Positions 8,517 to 17,612 are shown, numbered from the stretch's first letter. The stretch: DNA of 64,000 nt from Rikenellaceae bacterium (GCA_902362705.1 CABIXK010000001.1:448582-512581); one strand, 5' to 3'. A program made the numbers and translations. Notes: a model not told the origin generated them from the letters alone.

Positions 8517-11500
8517 GATTCGGAGGGTCTGATGCGATAGAATATGGCGTAGACGACCGGCAGCACCAGCACCGTGAGGAGCGTGGCGACGAGCAGACCG
8601 CCCATGATCGTGGCGGCCATGGCGCCGAACATCGAGTCGAAGAGCAGCGGCAGCATGCCCAGCACGGTAGTGCCCGAGGCCATCGCCACGGGGACAATGC
8701 GGCTGCGCGTGGCTGCGGTGAGCGCCTCGTAGGGCGGCATGCCCGCGGCGCGCAGCACGCCTATCTGCTCGACGAGCACCACGGCGTTCTTGATGTTCAT
8801 GCCCACCAGTCCGAGCAGGCCGAGCAGCGAGAAGAAGTTGAAGATCTTGCCCGTCGCGGCCAGCCCCACCACCACGCCGATGAAGATCAGCGGGATCATG
8901 AGCAGGATGACCGCCGGCTCGCGGTAGTTGCGGAAGAGCAGCAGCAGCACGACGAAGATCGACACGAGCGTCAGCGGCATGTTGGCCGCCAGCGCCTCGT
9001 TGGACTCCTGCTGGCTCTCCTGCTCGCCGAAGACCTGCATGCGGTAGCCGTCGGGCAGCGGCACCTCGCGCCCGATCGCGGCGCGCAGCGTCGAGAAGAG
9101 CTCCATGGTGTTGACCCCGCGATCGGGGTCGCACTGCGCCTTCATCACCCGCTGGCGGTTGTAGCGGCGGATCGTCCCGTCGCGGAAGTCGAAGCGGAAG
9201 CCGTCGGTGACCTGCCCCACCGAGACCACCTTGCCCGCGGCGTTGAAGAGCGGCAGCGCCTGGAGGTTGGTGAGGTTGTAGCTGTCGACGTTCTCGTCGA
9301 CGAGCAGGATGGGCAGCAGCTGGTCGCCCTCGCGGTACTCGCCCAGCAGATAGCCCTGCGTGGCGATGCCCAGGCCGCGGGCCAGCTGGCTGCGGCTCAC
9401 CCCCGCGCGCTGGCCCTTCATCTGCGAATAGAGGGGCGTCCAGGCGGGGATGCGGTTGCCCCAGTTGTTGCGGATGTTGACGGCGCCCGGCGTGCGGGCC
9501 ATCACCTCGGAGGCGAGGGCCGTGAGGCGGCGCAGCGTGTCGGCGTCGTCGCCGATGAATCCGAACTCGATGGCCGCGTCGGGCACGGGCGAGAGCTTGA
9601 AGAGCGACGAGCGCAGCCACACGTCGGGGAACTCCGCGCGCACGTAGTCGTCGAAACGCTCCTCGACGGAGGCCGTCTGCCGCTTGTCGTGCAGCTCGAC
9701 GAGCAGGTTGCCGAAGTTGGGGCGCAGCGAGACGCTGCCGCTGGCCAGATAGTAGCGCGGCGGGGTCGAGCCGAGCGTCGCCGAAACGCGCGCCACCTCG
9801 GGCTGGGCCAGCAGCCACCGCTCCATGCGGGCGACGCGCTCCTCGGTCGAGCGGATGTCGTAGCCCTCGGGCAGGATGACGTCGGCGCGGAAGTAGGGCT
9901 TGTCGAGCGACGGGAAGAAGTTCTGCGGCAGCAGCCCCATCACCGCGATCGAGGCGGCGAAGAGCCCCGCGACCACCGCCACCACGACCCAGCGGCGGCG
10001 CAGCAGCAGCGCCAGCAGGCGGTCGAAGGCGCGGTAGAAGCGCGAATCGTAGGGGTCGCCCGCCGTGGCGGGGCTCCGCAGCAGCAGGTCGCCGAACAAG
10101 GGGGTCTGCGTGAGGGCCAGCACCCAGCTCAGCAGCAGCGAGAGGGCCAGCACCACGAAGAGCGGCTTGACGATCTCGGCCACCGACGACGGGGCCAGGT
10201 AGAGGGGCAGGAACGAGAAGATGCCGATGAGCGTAGCGCCGAGCAGGCTCCAGCGGGGAGCCGTGGCGCCGTCGACGAGCGCGCGCCGGCGGTCGACGCC
10301 CCGCAGCATCGCCTGTCGGGCGTTGTCCGTGACGACGATGGCGTTGTCGACCAGCATGCCCATGGCGATGATGAAGCCGGCGAGCGAAGTGCGGTTGAGC
10401 CCCTCGCCCAGCAGCTGCATGACCAGCAGCGTGCCGCCTATGGAGAAGAGGAGCGAGCTGCCGATGACCACCCCCGAGCGGAAACCCATGACCAGCATGA
10501 TGACCACCACGACGATCGCCACCGACTCGGCCAGATTCACCAGAAAGGTGTCGGTGGCCTCGCGGGCGATGCGGTTCTCGGGATAGAGCGACACGAGCTC
10601 CATGCCCACGGGCATGCGCCCCAGCAGCGGCTCCAGCGCGCGCTCGATGCGCTCGCCCGTCTCCACCACGTCGGCCTCGGCCTCGGTCGAGACGCCGATG
10701 CCCACGGCCCTCCGGCCGTCGATGCGCATGAGCGTCGCGGGCGGCGTGCGGTAGCCGCGCTCCACGCGCACGATGTCTCCCAGGCGGTACTGCTTGCCCG
10801 AAGAGGAGGTGAGCAGCTGGTCGGCCAGATCGTCGAGGCTGCGGTAGGCGCCGTCCTCGAGGATGCGGATCTCCAGCTCGCCCGCGCGCTTCTCGCCGCT
10901 GCTCACCAGCGCATTCTGCTGGGCGATGGTCTGCACGATCGCCTCGGGGCGGATCGAGAAGTTGGCCAGCGAGGCCAGACTCACGTAGAGGTTCACCACG
11001 GGGGTCTGCTCGCCGAAGAGGGTCACCTTCTGCACGCCGTCGACGGTCACCAGCGCCGTCTTGATGCGCTGCGCCTCGCGCCGCAGCTCCGACCAGGTGA
11101 AGCCCTCGTCGATCGCCAGGCCGTAGTAGATGCCGTAGACGTCGCCGAAGTCGTCGGCCACGGTGATGTCGGAGGCCCCGGCCGGGAGCCGCGGGCGGAT
11201 GTCGAGCGCCTTACGGCGCAGCTCGTCCCACATCTGGGGAATGGCGCGCGCCGGGGTGCCGGGGTCGAGCTCGACGAGGATCTTCGACAGCCCGTAGCGC
11301 GACTCGGAGGTGACCTTGTAGACGCCGCGCATCGACTGCACTTCGCGCTCGATGGGCTCGGTGACGAGCTGCTCGACTTCGGCCGGCGTGGCGCCCGGGT
11401 AGGAGCAGAGGAGCGAAGCGCTCTTGATGACGAAGGTCGAGTCCTCCTTCTTGCCCAGCGTGCGGAAGCCCGCCACGCCGCCCACGAGCAGCACCAGAAG

Positions 11501-11551
11501 GAAGAACCACACCACGCGGCGGTTGCGCAGGGAGTATTCGGAGAGATTCAT
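8513..11551 (-). CDS. RND multidrug/solute efflux permease (AcrB family)
   Basis: Proton-driven inner-membrane pump of the HAE/RND superfamily. At 1012 aa it has full family length, with the N-terminal TM helix (residues 13-33), two large periplasmic loops and two sets of TM helices (about 335-520 and 850-1005). The TM4 proton-relay segment reads GMLVDNAIVVTDN, keeping the first Asp but with Asn at the position of the second Asp of AcrB, as seen in many RND permeases outside the AcrB clade. The substrate cannot be read from the sequence. It sits four bases after the adaptor gene and overlaps the channel gene by four bases. Confidence 0.93.
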   Translation of the reverse strand: MNLSEYSLRNRRVVWFFLLVLLVGGVAGFRTLGKKEDSTFVIKSASLLCSYPGATPAEVEQLVTEPIEREVQSMRGVYKVTSESRYGLSKILVELDPGTPARAIPQMWDELRRKALDIRPRLPAGASDITVADDFGDVYGIYYGLAIDEGFTWSELRREAQRIKTALVTVDGVQKVTLFGEQTPVVNLYVSLASLANFSIRPEAIVQTIAQQNALVSSGEKRAGELEIRILEDGAYRSLDDLADQLLTSSSGKQYRLGDIVRVERGYRTPPATLMRIDGRRAVGIGVSTEAEADVVETGERIERALEPLLGRMPVGMELVSLYPENRIAREATDTFLVNLAESVAIVVVVIMLVMGFRSGVVIGSSLLFSIGGTLLVMQLLGEGLNRTSLAGFIIAMGMLVDNAIVVTDNARQAMLRGVDRRRALVDGATAPRWSLLGATLIGIFSFLPLYLAPSSVAEIVKPLFVVLALSLLLSWVLALTQTPLFGDLLLRSPATAGDPYDSRFYRAFDRLLALLLRRRWVVVAVVAGLFAASIAVMGLLPQNFFPSLDKPYFRADVILPEGYDIRSTEERVARMERWLLAQPEVARVSATLGSTPPRYYLASGSVSLRPNFGNLLVELHDKRQTASVEERFDDYVRAEFPDVWLRSSLFKLSPVPDAAIEFGFIGDDADTLRRLTALASEVMARTPGAVNIRNNWGNRIPAWTPLYSQMKGQRAGVSRSQLARGLGIATQGYLLGEYREGDQLLPILLVDENVDSYNLTNLQALPLFNAAGKVVSVGQVTDGFRFDFRDGTIRRYNRQRVMKAQCDPDRGVNTMELFSTLRAAIGREVPLPDGYRMQVFGEQESQQESNEALAANMPLTLVSIFVVLLLLFRNYREPAVILLMIPLIFIGVVVGLAATGKIFNFFSLLGLLGLVGMNIKNAVVLVEQIGVLRAAGMPPYEALTAATRSRIVPVAMASGTTVLGMLPLLFDSMFGAMAATIMGGLLVATLLTVLVLPVVYAIFYRIRPSES

Positions 11552-11555
11552 GGCG

Positions 11556-12593
11556 TCAGTCGTTGAGTATGCGTACCTTCTCTCCCTCGCGCAGTCGGTA
11601 GACGCCCGCCGTGACGATGCGGTCGCCCGCCACTACCCCGCTGTCGATCACCACGCGGTCGCGGCCGTAGAGCTCGCCCACCGCCACGCGGCGCAGCGCG
11701 ACGCTGTCGCCCGGCGCGACGGCCCAGACGTAGGTGCCGCCCTCCGCGGGGGCGTAGATGGCCGAGACGGGCAGCGAGACGGCACCCCGCACCGGGTCCT
11801 CGCTCTGCATGGTCACCACGCACGACATGCCCGGGGCGATGCGGTAGCGGGCCGTATCGACCCCCTCCACGTCGAGCGACACGGGGAAGCCCGAGCCGTC
11901 GGACGACGTGCGCACGTACTCCTTCAGGCGCGCGGGGAAGCGCACGCCGCGGTAGTTTTCGAACTCCACGCGGAAGCGCGTGGCGGGCGACGAGAGCAGC
12001 TCCAGACCGCTCTCGGGCAGGGTGAACTTGACCGTCGAGGTGTGGGGATCGACCACCCGCACGATGGGCTGGCCCGACTGCACGCGCTCGAAGTTGTCGA
12101 CGTAGGTACGCTCGACCACCCCGTCGAACGGGGCGCGCAGGCGCGTCTGGTCGAGCAGGCCGCGGCTGTTCTCGTAGGCCGAGCGGGCCTGCGCCAGGCG
12201 CGTGCGGGCCGCCTCGAACTCCTGACGCGAGACGGCCTCGTGCTCCAGCAGCCGCTGCATGCGGTCGAACTGCGAGCGGGCCTGGTCGTAGGCCGAGCGG
12301 TCGGCGTCGACGGCCAGGCGCACGTCGCGCGGGTCGAGTTCGGCGAGCAGCACCCCGCGCGCGACGCGCTGGCCCTCCGAAACGGGCACGTCGAGCACCT
12401 GCCCCGCGACCTTGAAGGCGAGGGTCACGGCGCGGTCGGGGGTGGCCATGCCGGCGAAGTCCTTGTCGATGACCCCGGCATCGGAGGCCGTGGCGATCTT
12501 CACCGGACGCACCGCCGGCGCCGGCGTCGGTGCCGGCGTCGGGCCGCAGCTCACAGCAAGGAGGGCGGCCCACAGATATACGTATGCGCGCAT
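11556..12593 (-). CDS. RND efflux periplasmic adaptor (membrane fusion protein), lipoprotein
   Basis: Links the inner-membrane pump to the TolC channel. The 345-aa product begins with a lipoprotein signal ending at Cys16 (LLAVSC). After a Pro/Thr-rich tether come the lipoyl half-motif (GQVLDVPVSEGQRVARG), a helical hairpin (about 95-150), the second lipoyl half (RAPFDGVVERTYVDNFERV) and the beta-barrel and membrane-proximal domains (about 180-345). It is the first gene of the adaptor-pump-channel operon, preceded by an 11-bp inverted repeat. No dedicated regulator is adjacent. Confidence 0.93.
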   Translation of the reverse strand: MRAYVYLWAALLAVSCGPTPAPTPAPAVRPVKIATASDAGVIDKDFAGMATPDRAVTLAFKVAGQVLDVPVSEGQRVARGVLLAELDPRDVRLAVDADRSAYDQARSQFDRMQRLLEHEAVSRQEFEAARTRLAQARSAYENSRGLLDQTRLRAPFDGVVERTYVDNFERVQSGQPIVRVVDPHTSTVKFTLPESGLELLSSPATRFRVEFENYRGVRFPARLKEYVRTSSDGSGFPVSLDVEGVDTARYRIAPGMSCVVTMQSEDPVRGAVSLPVSAIYAPAEGGTYVWAVAPGDSVALRRVAVGELYGRDRVVIDSGVVAGDRIVTAGVYRLREGEKVRILND

Positions 12594-12599
12594 AAGAAA

Positions 12600-12633
12600 G
12601 AAAGTTGACTTTGCCCGAGCCGAGTCAACTTTC
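12600..12633. promoter_or_regulatory. 11-bp perfect inverted repeat upstream of the efflux operon
   Basis: GAAAGTTGACT and AGTCAACTTTC flank a 12-bp spacer, between the stop of the DoxX-type gene (12657) and the start of the adaptor (12593). On the minus strand it is followed by TTTCTTTC, so it may be a terminator for the upstream operon; its position just before the adaptor would also suit an operator. The sequence alone does not decide. Confidence 0.6.
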
Positions 12634-12656
12634 GTACCACACGACGCTTCAGAACC

Positions 12657-13766
12657 TTACGGACGAATATCGCGACAGTTTCTTTTAGCGGCGATCACCC
12701 CGTCGTCGAGCACCACCACGCCGTTGCGCGCGCGCAGCATGGTGAGCATGGTCGAGGCGTCGATGTTGCAGCAGTCCACCGGACCCGAGCCGAAATCGTG
12801 GCTCTCGGCGCCGTAGAGCGGCTGCGGGGTGAGGCACACGACCCCGGCGCCCTCGTCGCGAGCCCGGGCCACGAGCGCGGCCATGCGGCGGCGGCAGGCG
12901 CGGGGCAGGCGGTCGGGCGACGTGACGCAGAGCATGTAGAGGCGCCCGGGGTGCGTCAGCACCCGCTCCGTAGCGTCGTTGCCCGCGGCATCGCGCAGGG
13001 CGAACTCGGCGACCGTCGGCCGCAGCGCCGGCAGCTCGTCGGTGCGCGTGTCGACCCACTCCCACCGCTCGGCGTCCTGCCACTCGGTGTCGTCGAGCGA
13101 GAACTCGCGCACGCGGCCCGTCTCCCGGTCGCGATAGACGAGCACCGTCTCGACCTCCGCCTCCGGCGCGGCCGCCGTGTCATGCTTGGCGGCCCAGATG
13201 TCGGTACCCACGCGGTAAGGCAGGAGGTCGACCAGGGGCAGGTGGCGGTAGCAGTAGACGCCCAGCGACATGGTGGCCGCGAAGAAGAGGAGCGCGAGCA
13301 CCACCTCGGCGGGGCGGAAGGCGAAGATGCGGTCGGGGCGGTAGCGCCACCACACCACGGCGGCCATGGGCAGCAGCGCGAGGTTCTTCAGAAAGGTGGC
13401 CCAGGGCGAGAGCTTGATCGCCTCGCCGAAGCAGCCGCAATCCTCGACCGGCAGCAGCGTGGCGCTCAGGAGCGTCAGCGCCGTGAAGAAGAGCATGGAG
13501 GCCAGGGCGAAGATCGAGATCAGGCGGATGCGCACCTTGAAGAGCAGCATGCAGCCCATCATCATCTCGGCGCCGCACAGCCAGATCGAGAAGGCCATGC
13601 TCGCACCCGAGAGCCACTCGAGCGAGTAGATCGAGAGGTACTCGTTGATCTTCAGCGCCGTGCCCCAGGGGTCGATCACCTTGGAGAAGCCCGACACGAC
13701 GAATGTCGCGGCCAGGACGAGCCGGCACACGCGGGCCAGCATCTTGAACCAGCGTTTCGTTCTCAT
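12657..13766 (-). CDS. DoxX-like (BT_3928-type) membrane protein
   Basis: The 369-aa product has a DoxX-like N-terminal half: TM helices at about 8-25, 50-75, 82-105, 120-140 and 150-170, with the family's VVSGFSKVIDPWG near residues 22-34 and a CGCFG motif in the loop before the fourth helix. The soluble C-terminal half (about 190-369) is exported or loop material with a CC pair (VDCCNID) and resembles an incomplete thioredoxin-like domain. Bacteroidota proteins of this build are annotated as the BT_3928 family; the function is unknown, though CGC motifs suggest redox or thiol chemistry. Its ATG overlaps the tmk stop by four bases. Confidence 0.8.
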   Translation of the reverse strand: MRTKRWFKMLARVCRLVLAATFVVSGFSKVIDPWGTALKINEYLSIYSLEWLSGASMAFSIWLCGAEMMMGCMLLFKVRIRLISIFALASMLFFTALTLLSATLLPVEDCGCFGEAIKLSPWATFLKNLALLPMAAVVWWRYRPDRIFAFRPAEVVLALLFFAATMSLGVYCYRHLPLVDLLPYRVGTDIWAAKHDTAAAPEAEVETVLVYRDRETGRVREFSLDDTEWQDAERWEWVDTRTDELPALRPTVAEFALRDAAGNDATERVLTHPGRLYMLCVTSPDRLPRACRRRMAALVARARDEGAGVVCLTPQPLYGAESHDFGSGPVDCCNIDASTMLTMLRARNGVVVLDDGVIAAKRNCRDIRP

Positions 13767-14458
13767 CGGCGGGCGGGGTTTGCGGTGAGCGGCTCGATGG
13801 CGGCGACGATGCGCGCGAAGACCTCGTCGGGGGCGGCCATGGCTCCCGCCGCGTCGGCGCAGTCGACCACGCGCAGGGCGTCGTCCTCGCGCGCGGCGGA
13901 GAGGTAGACCTCGCGCACGGCGCGCTGCAGCCCGAGCGAATCCTCGTGGATGTCGCTGCCGCCGCGCAGGTAGGCGCGGTCGTCGCCCGCGCGCTGCTCG
14001 GCCAGGCGCTGCTCGGTGAACGAGAAGGGTACGTCGAGGAAGAGCGACACATCGGGGCGCGGCAGGCCGTTGAGCCCGTATTCGAGGTCGAGGATCCAGC
14101 GCGCGAGCCGCCCGCGGGCCTCCCCTGCGGGGAGCTTGGCGCACTGGTAGCCCACGTTGGAGTAGACGTAGCGGTCGAGCACCACGGCACGGCCCTCGGC
14201 GAGCCACTCGCGGATTCGGGGTGCGGCGGCGGCGCGGTCGCCCGCGAAGAGCAGCGCCACAAGATAGGGGTCGACGGCATCGACGCTGCCGAACTCGCCG
14301 CGCAGGAAGCGGGCGACGAGCTCGCCGTAGACCGGCGCGTCGAAACGGGGGAAGTGGATGTATTCGCTCGCGACGCCGCGCGCGGCCAGCCACTCCCTCA
14401 ACAGACGGATCTGGGTCGACTTGCCCGCGCCGTCCAAGCCTTCGAGTACGATGAACAT
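13763..14458 (-). CDS. tmk: Thymidylate kinase
   Basis: Phosphorylates dTMP to dTDP for DNA synthesis. The P-loop GLDGAGKST is at residues 7-15, and the DR motif (VVLDRYVYSNVGYQCAK) follows at about 95-111. At 231 aa it is slightly longer than typical bacterial enzymes because of an extended C-terminal half with an acidic tail. The ATG at 14458 is chosen because the P-loop then sits at the normal distance from the N-terminus; the frame remains open to 14659 but that part looks non-coding. The stop overlaps the DoxX-type start (ATGA). Confidence 0.93.
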   Translation of the reverse strand: MFIVLEGLDGAGKSTQIRLLREWLAARGVASEYIHFPRFDAPVYGELVARFLRGEFGSVDAVDPYLVALLFAGDRAAAAPRIREWLAEGRAVVLDRYVYSNVGYQCAKLPAGEARGRLARWILDLEYGLNGLPRPDVSLFLDVPFSFTEQRLAEQRAGDDRAYLRGGSDIHEDSLGLQRAVREVYLSAAREDDALRVVDCADAAGAMAAPDEVFARIVAAIEPLTANPARR

Positions 14459-14484
14459 CGGATCGGGGTTTATTTCAGTGCCCG

Positions 14485-14560
14485 CCCGCGCCGCCGGTTT
14501 GCAGCCGGCGGCACGGGCTGAGCGATCATTCGTTGTCTTTCGGCGGCGCATCGCGCCGCA
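14485..14560 (-). terminator. Two GC-rich hairpins downstream of sufS
   Basis: One stem pairs GCCGCCGG (14490-14497) with CCGGCGGC (14505-14512), extended by CCCG/CGGG. A second, GGCGGCGC...GCGCCGC (about 14541-14557), lies just after the sufS stop. Neither has a clear T-run, so they may act as attenuating or mRNA-stabilising structures between sufS and tmk. Confidence 0.5.
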
Positions 14561-14568
14561 TCCGCCCG

Positions 14569-15786
14569 TCAGCGGAACATGCGCACGGCGCGCGCCACGC
14601 CGTCGGCGAGCGCATCGGCCTCGGCGGGCGTGTTGTAAAGCGCGAACGAGGCGCGGCACATGCCCGCCACGCCGTAGTGGGCCATCACCGGCTCGGCGCA
14701 GTGCTGCCCCGTGCGGACGGCGATGCCCAGCTTATCGAGCACCATGCCCAGGTCGTAGGGGTGGACCCCCTCGACGTTGAACGAGACGATGGCGCACTTG
14801 TCGGCCGTCGTGCCGTAGATGCGCACCCCGTCGATCGCCCGGAGCCGCTCGGTGGCGCGGAGGAGCAGCGCCCGCTCGTGGGCCTCGACCTCCGCCACAT
14901 CCAGCTCGCGCAGGAAGCGCACCGCCTCGGCCAGGCCGACGGCGCCGACGAAGTTGGCCGTGCCGGCCTCGAACTTCAGGGGCACGGGGGCATAGGTCGT
15001 GCGGCCGAACGACACCCGCTCGACCATGTCGCCGCCCCCGAGGAAGGGGGGCATGGCCTCGAGCAGCTCGCGGCGGCCCCACAGCACGCCGATGCCCGTG
15101 GGCCCGTAGAGCTTGTGGCCCGAGAAGGCGTAGAAGTCGCAGCCGAGCCGCTGCACGTCGGCCCCGCCGTGGACCACGCCCTGGCAGCCATCGACCACCA
15201 CGATCGCCCCCGCGGCGTGGGCCGCCTCGACGACGGGCCGCAGATCGGGCCGCGTGCCGAGCGTGTTGGAGGCCTGCGTGACGGCCACGGCGCGCGTGCG
15301 CGAATCGATGAGCCCGGGCAGCAGGTCGAGCCGCAGGGCCCCCTCGTCGTCGAAAGGCAGCATGCGCAGCTCGGCGCCCCGCCGCTCGCAGAGCATCTGC
15401 CACGGCACGAGGTTGGAGTGGTGCTCCATCTCGCTCACGACGATGTTGTCGCCCGCCGAGACGAAGCGGTCGCCCCAGGCGTAGGCCACCGTGTTGAGGG
15501 CCGCCGTGGCGCCCGCCGTGAAGACGATCTCCTCGGGTGCCGAGGCGCCCACGAAGTCGGCCACGAGGGCCCGCGCCTCCTCGTAGCGCTCGGTCATCTC
15601 CTCCGAGAGAAGGTGGACGCCGCGGTGGATGTTGGCGTTCTGGTCGCGGTGGAGGCGGTCGATGCAGTCGATCACCCGCCGCGGCTTCTGGGCCGTGGCG
15701 CCGCTGTCGAGGTAGACGAGCGGTCGGCCGTAGACCGTGCGCGAGAGGATGGGAAACTCCGCGCGTATGTTGTCGATGTCGAACAT
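14569..15786 (-). CDS. sufS: SufS-type cysteine desulfurase
   Basis: PLP enzyme that removes sulfur from cysteine to feed the SUF iron-sulfur cluster scaffold. The 405-aa product has the PLP-lysine motif SGHKLYGPTGIGVLWG (about 225-240), the EMEHHSNLVPW substrate segment (about 122-132) and the active-site cysteine in RTGQHCAEPVM (about 358-368), the SufS equivalent of the group II desulfurases. The start at 15786 gives the standard length. It lies 11 bp after sufD, so the operon is sufB-(repeat)-sufC-sufD-sufS. No sufE/sufU was seen in the window. Confidence 0.95.
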   Translation of the reverse strand: MFDIDNIRAEFPILSRTVYGRPLVYLDSGATAQKPRRVIDCIDRLHRDQNANIHRGVHLLSEEMTERYEEARALVADFVGASAPEEIVFTAGATAALNTVAYAWGDRFVSAGDNIVVSEMEHHSNLVPWQMLCERRGAELRMLPFDDEGALRLDLLPGLIDSRTRAVAVTQASNTLGTRPDLRPVVEAAHAAGAIVVVDGCQGVVHGGADVQRLGCDFYAFSGHKLYGPTGIGVLWGRRELLEAMPPFLGGGDMVERVSFGRTTYAPVPLKFEAGTANFVGAVGLAEAVRFLRELDVAEVEAHERALLLRATERLRAIDGVRIYGTTADKCAIVSFNVEGVHPYDLGMVLDKLGIAVRTGQHCAEPVMAHYGVAGMCRASFALYNTPAEADALADGVARAVRMFR

Positions 15787-15797
15787 GTCTTCCCTAA

Positions 15798-16619
15798 TTA
15801 TATATGCGCCAGCCTGGCCGCGACGGCCTCGGCGAGCGCCTCGCCCAGCGGCTCGATGCCGCAGCGGGCCACCACGTCGCCGGCAAAGCCCTCGAGCTGC
15901 AAGCGCCGGGCCTGCGCCTCGCTCAGACCGCGCTGGCGCATGTAGAGAATCGCCTCGTCGTCCATCCGCCCCACCGTGGCGCCGTGCGAGCACTTCACGT
16001 CGTCGGCGTAGATCTCCAACTGGGGTTCGGCGACGATGCGGGCCGCATCGCCCAGCACCACGTTGCGGCTCTGCTGCCGCGCATCGGTGCGCTGGGCGTC
16101 GGGGGCCACGTAGACCAGGCCGTGGAACTCGCCCACGCCGTCGGCCGCGGCCACGCCCTTGACGAGCGACTCGCTGCGGCAGTCGGCGACCCGGTGGTCG
16201 GTGCGCAGCCGCATCACGCCGTGCTCGCCCGCGCCCGCGAGGAAGAGGGCCCCCACGTCGCTCGACGCCTCGCGCCCCTCCAGGGAGATCCGCCACGAAG
16301 CATTGGCGCTCGCCAGCTCGACGGCCGTCATGCGGCAGGCGCTGCGCGCGCTCTGGCGCACGTGCAGCTCGGCGAAGGCCTCGGCGAGGAACACCTCCGC
16401 CAAATCGAGCGAGGCGCCCTCGCCCAGCGCCACCTCCAGCGACGAGACGCCCGCCGCGGTGTGGACCACGACCAGCTGCGCCGAGGCGCCGGGGGCCACC
16501 TCCACGCGGAGCTGCGCAGGATCGAACGCCGCGAAAGGACCGGCCGTCGGAGCGTCGACCGCCAGCCGCTCACCGCCCGCCGCACGCATGCGGCGGATCG
16601 TATCCAACAGGGCCTCCAT
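15798..16619 (-). CDS. sufD: SufD, Fe-S cluster assembly protein (short form)
   Basis: Component of the SufBCD scaffold complex. The 273-aa product has the C-terminal SufD/SufB beta-helix core, including the HGATVGRMDDEAILYMRQRG block (about 213-232), closely resembling the end of SufB. It is well short of the roughly 420-440 aa of familiar SufD proteins: most of the N-terminal helical domain and the first beta-helix turns are absent or reduced. The frame is intact and starts inside the sufC stop (TAATG), so this looks like a genuine short form and not a broken gene. Confidence 0.88.
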   Translation of the reverse strand: MEALLDTIRRMRAAGGERLAVDAPTAGPFAAFDPAQLRVEVAPGASAQLVVVHTAAGVSSLEVALGEGASLDLAEVFLAEAFAELHVRQSARSACRMTAVELASANASWRISLEGREASSDVGALFLAGAGEHGVMRLRTDHRVADCRSESLVKGVAAADGVGEFHGLVYVAPDAQRTDARQQSRNVVLGDAARIVAEPQLEIYADDVKCSHGATVGRMDDEAILYMRQRGLSEAQARRLQLEGFAGDVVARCGIEPLGEALAEAVAARLAHI

Positions 16620-17371
16620 TACTCCTTATGATCGTTGATGAGCCAGTCGTAGCCCTCCTTCTCGAGCTTGAGCGCGAGGGTCTTGTCGCCCGTGTGGATG
16701 ATGCGCCCGCGGTAGAGCACGTGCACCACGTCGGGGACGATATAATCCAGCAGGCGCTGGTAGTGGGTGATGACCACCGTGGCGTTCTGCGCCGTGTGGA
16801 GCTTCGTCACGCCCGTGGCGACGATGCGCAGGGCGTCGATGTCGAGCCCCGAGTCGGTCTCGTCGAGCACGGCCAGGCGCGGCTCGAGCATCGCCATCTG
16901 GAAGATCTCGTTCTTCTTCTTCTCGCCGCCCGAGAAGCCCTCGTTGACGGCGCGCGACGTGAGACGGGGGTCGAGCTCCACCACGGCGCTGCGCTCGCGC
17001 ATCAGGCGCAGGAACTCGGCGGCCGTGAGGGGCTCCTCGCCGCGGAAGCGACGCTGCTCGTTGACGGCCTGCTTCATGAAGTTGGCCATCGTGACGCCCG
17101 GAATCTCCACCGGGTACTGGAAGCCGAGGAAGAGCCCCAGGCGCGCCCGGTCCTCGATGGGCATCGCGAGCAGGTCTCGCCCCAGGAACTCGACCGATCC
17201 CCCGGTCACGGTGAACTTCTCGTTGCCGGCCAGCACCGACGCGAGCGTCGACTTGCCCGAGCCGTTGGGACCCATGATGGCGTGCACCTCGCCGGGCCGG
17301 ACCTCGAGGTCGATGCCGCGGAGGATCTCCTTGCCGTCGACCGAGGCGTGCAGATTGGTTACTTTCAGCAT
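16619..17371 (-). CDS. sufC: SufC, ABC-type ATPase of Fe-S cluster assembly
   Basis: Cytoplasmic ATPase that drives conformational change of SufBCD. The 250-aa protein has Walker A (GPNGSGKST, about 34-42), the signature FSGGEKKKNEI (about 147-157, the SufC form) and Walker B with ETDSGLD. The ATG at 17371 gives the standard MLKVTNLHASV start. An alternative in-frame ATG at 17392 would add seven residues encoded by the AT-rich end of the interspersed repeat and is rejected. Between this gene and sufB lies a 241-bp gap filled by the repeat, so transcription must pass through it or start within it. Confidence 0.95.
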   Translation of the reverse strand: MLKVTNLHASVDGKEILRGIDLEVRPGEVHAIMGPNGSGKSTLASVLAGNEKFTVTGGSVEFLGRDLLAMPIEDRARLGLFLGFQYPVEIPGVTMANFMKQAVNEQRRFRGEEPLTAAEFLRLMRERSAVVELDPRLTSRAVNEGFSGGEKKKNEIFQMAMLEPRLAVLDETDSGLDIDALRIVATGVTKLHTAQNATVVITHYQRLLDYIVPDVVHVLYRGRIIHTGDKTLALKLEKEGYDWLINDHKE

Positions 17372-17378
17372 ATTACGA

Positions 17379-17607
17379 TTTTCAATTTTCAACCTTCAAT
17401 TTCGGAATCCTCCCGCTCGCTTCCGTTTCGGATTTCCGCTCTTCGGGGCTCCCGAAGAGCGGCAGCCCGCAGCCACCCGGCGCGGAGGGCTGCTTTCGCT
17501 CCTAAGCGTCGCTCGCATCCTCCGCCGGCTGCGGCCTGCCCGACCACAATACGAAACGGGGCGATTCCGCTCTATTTTCAATTTTCAACTTTCAACTTTC
17601 CACTCCG
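17379..17607 (+). repeat. Composite interspersed repeat inside the suf operon, copy 3
   Basis: AT-rich ends (17379-17402 and 17573-17604, runs of TTTTCAA units) bracket a GC-rich centre with CCCGAAGAGCGGCAGCCCGC and CGGAGGGCTGCTTTCGC. The unit separates sufB from sufC and ends eight bases before the sufC start codon. Confidence 0.7.
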
Positions 17608-17612
17608 GAGGG

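Noticed and set aside
17371..17392. Extended sufC start MKIENRN
   Set aside because: The extra residues are encoded by the AT-rich arm of the repeat; the internal Met gives the standard SufC N-terminus.
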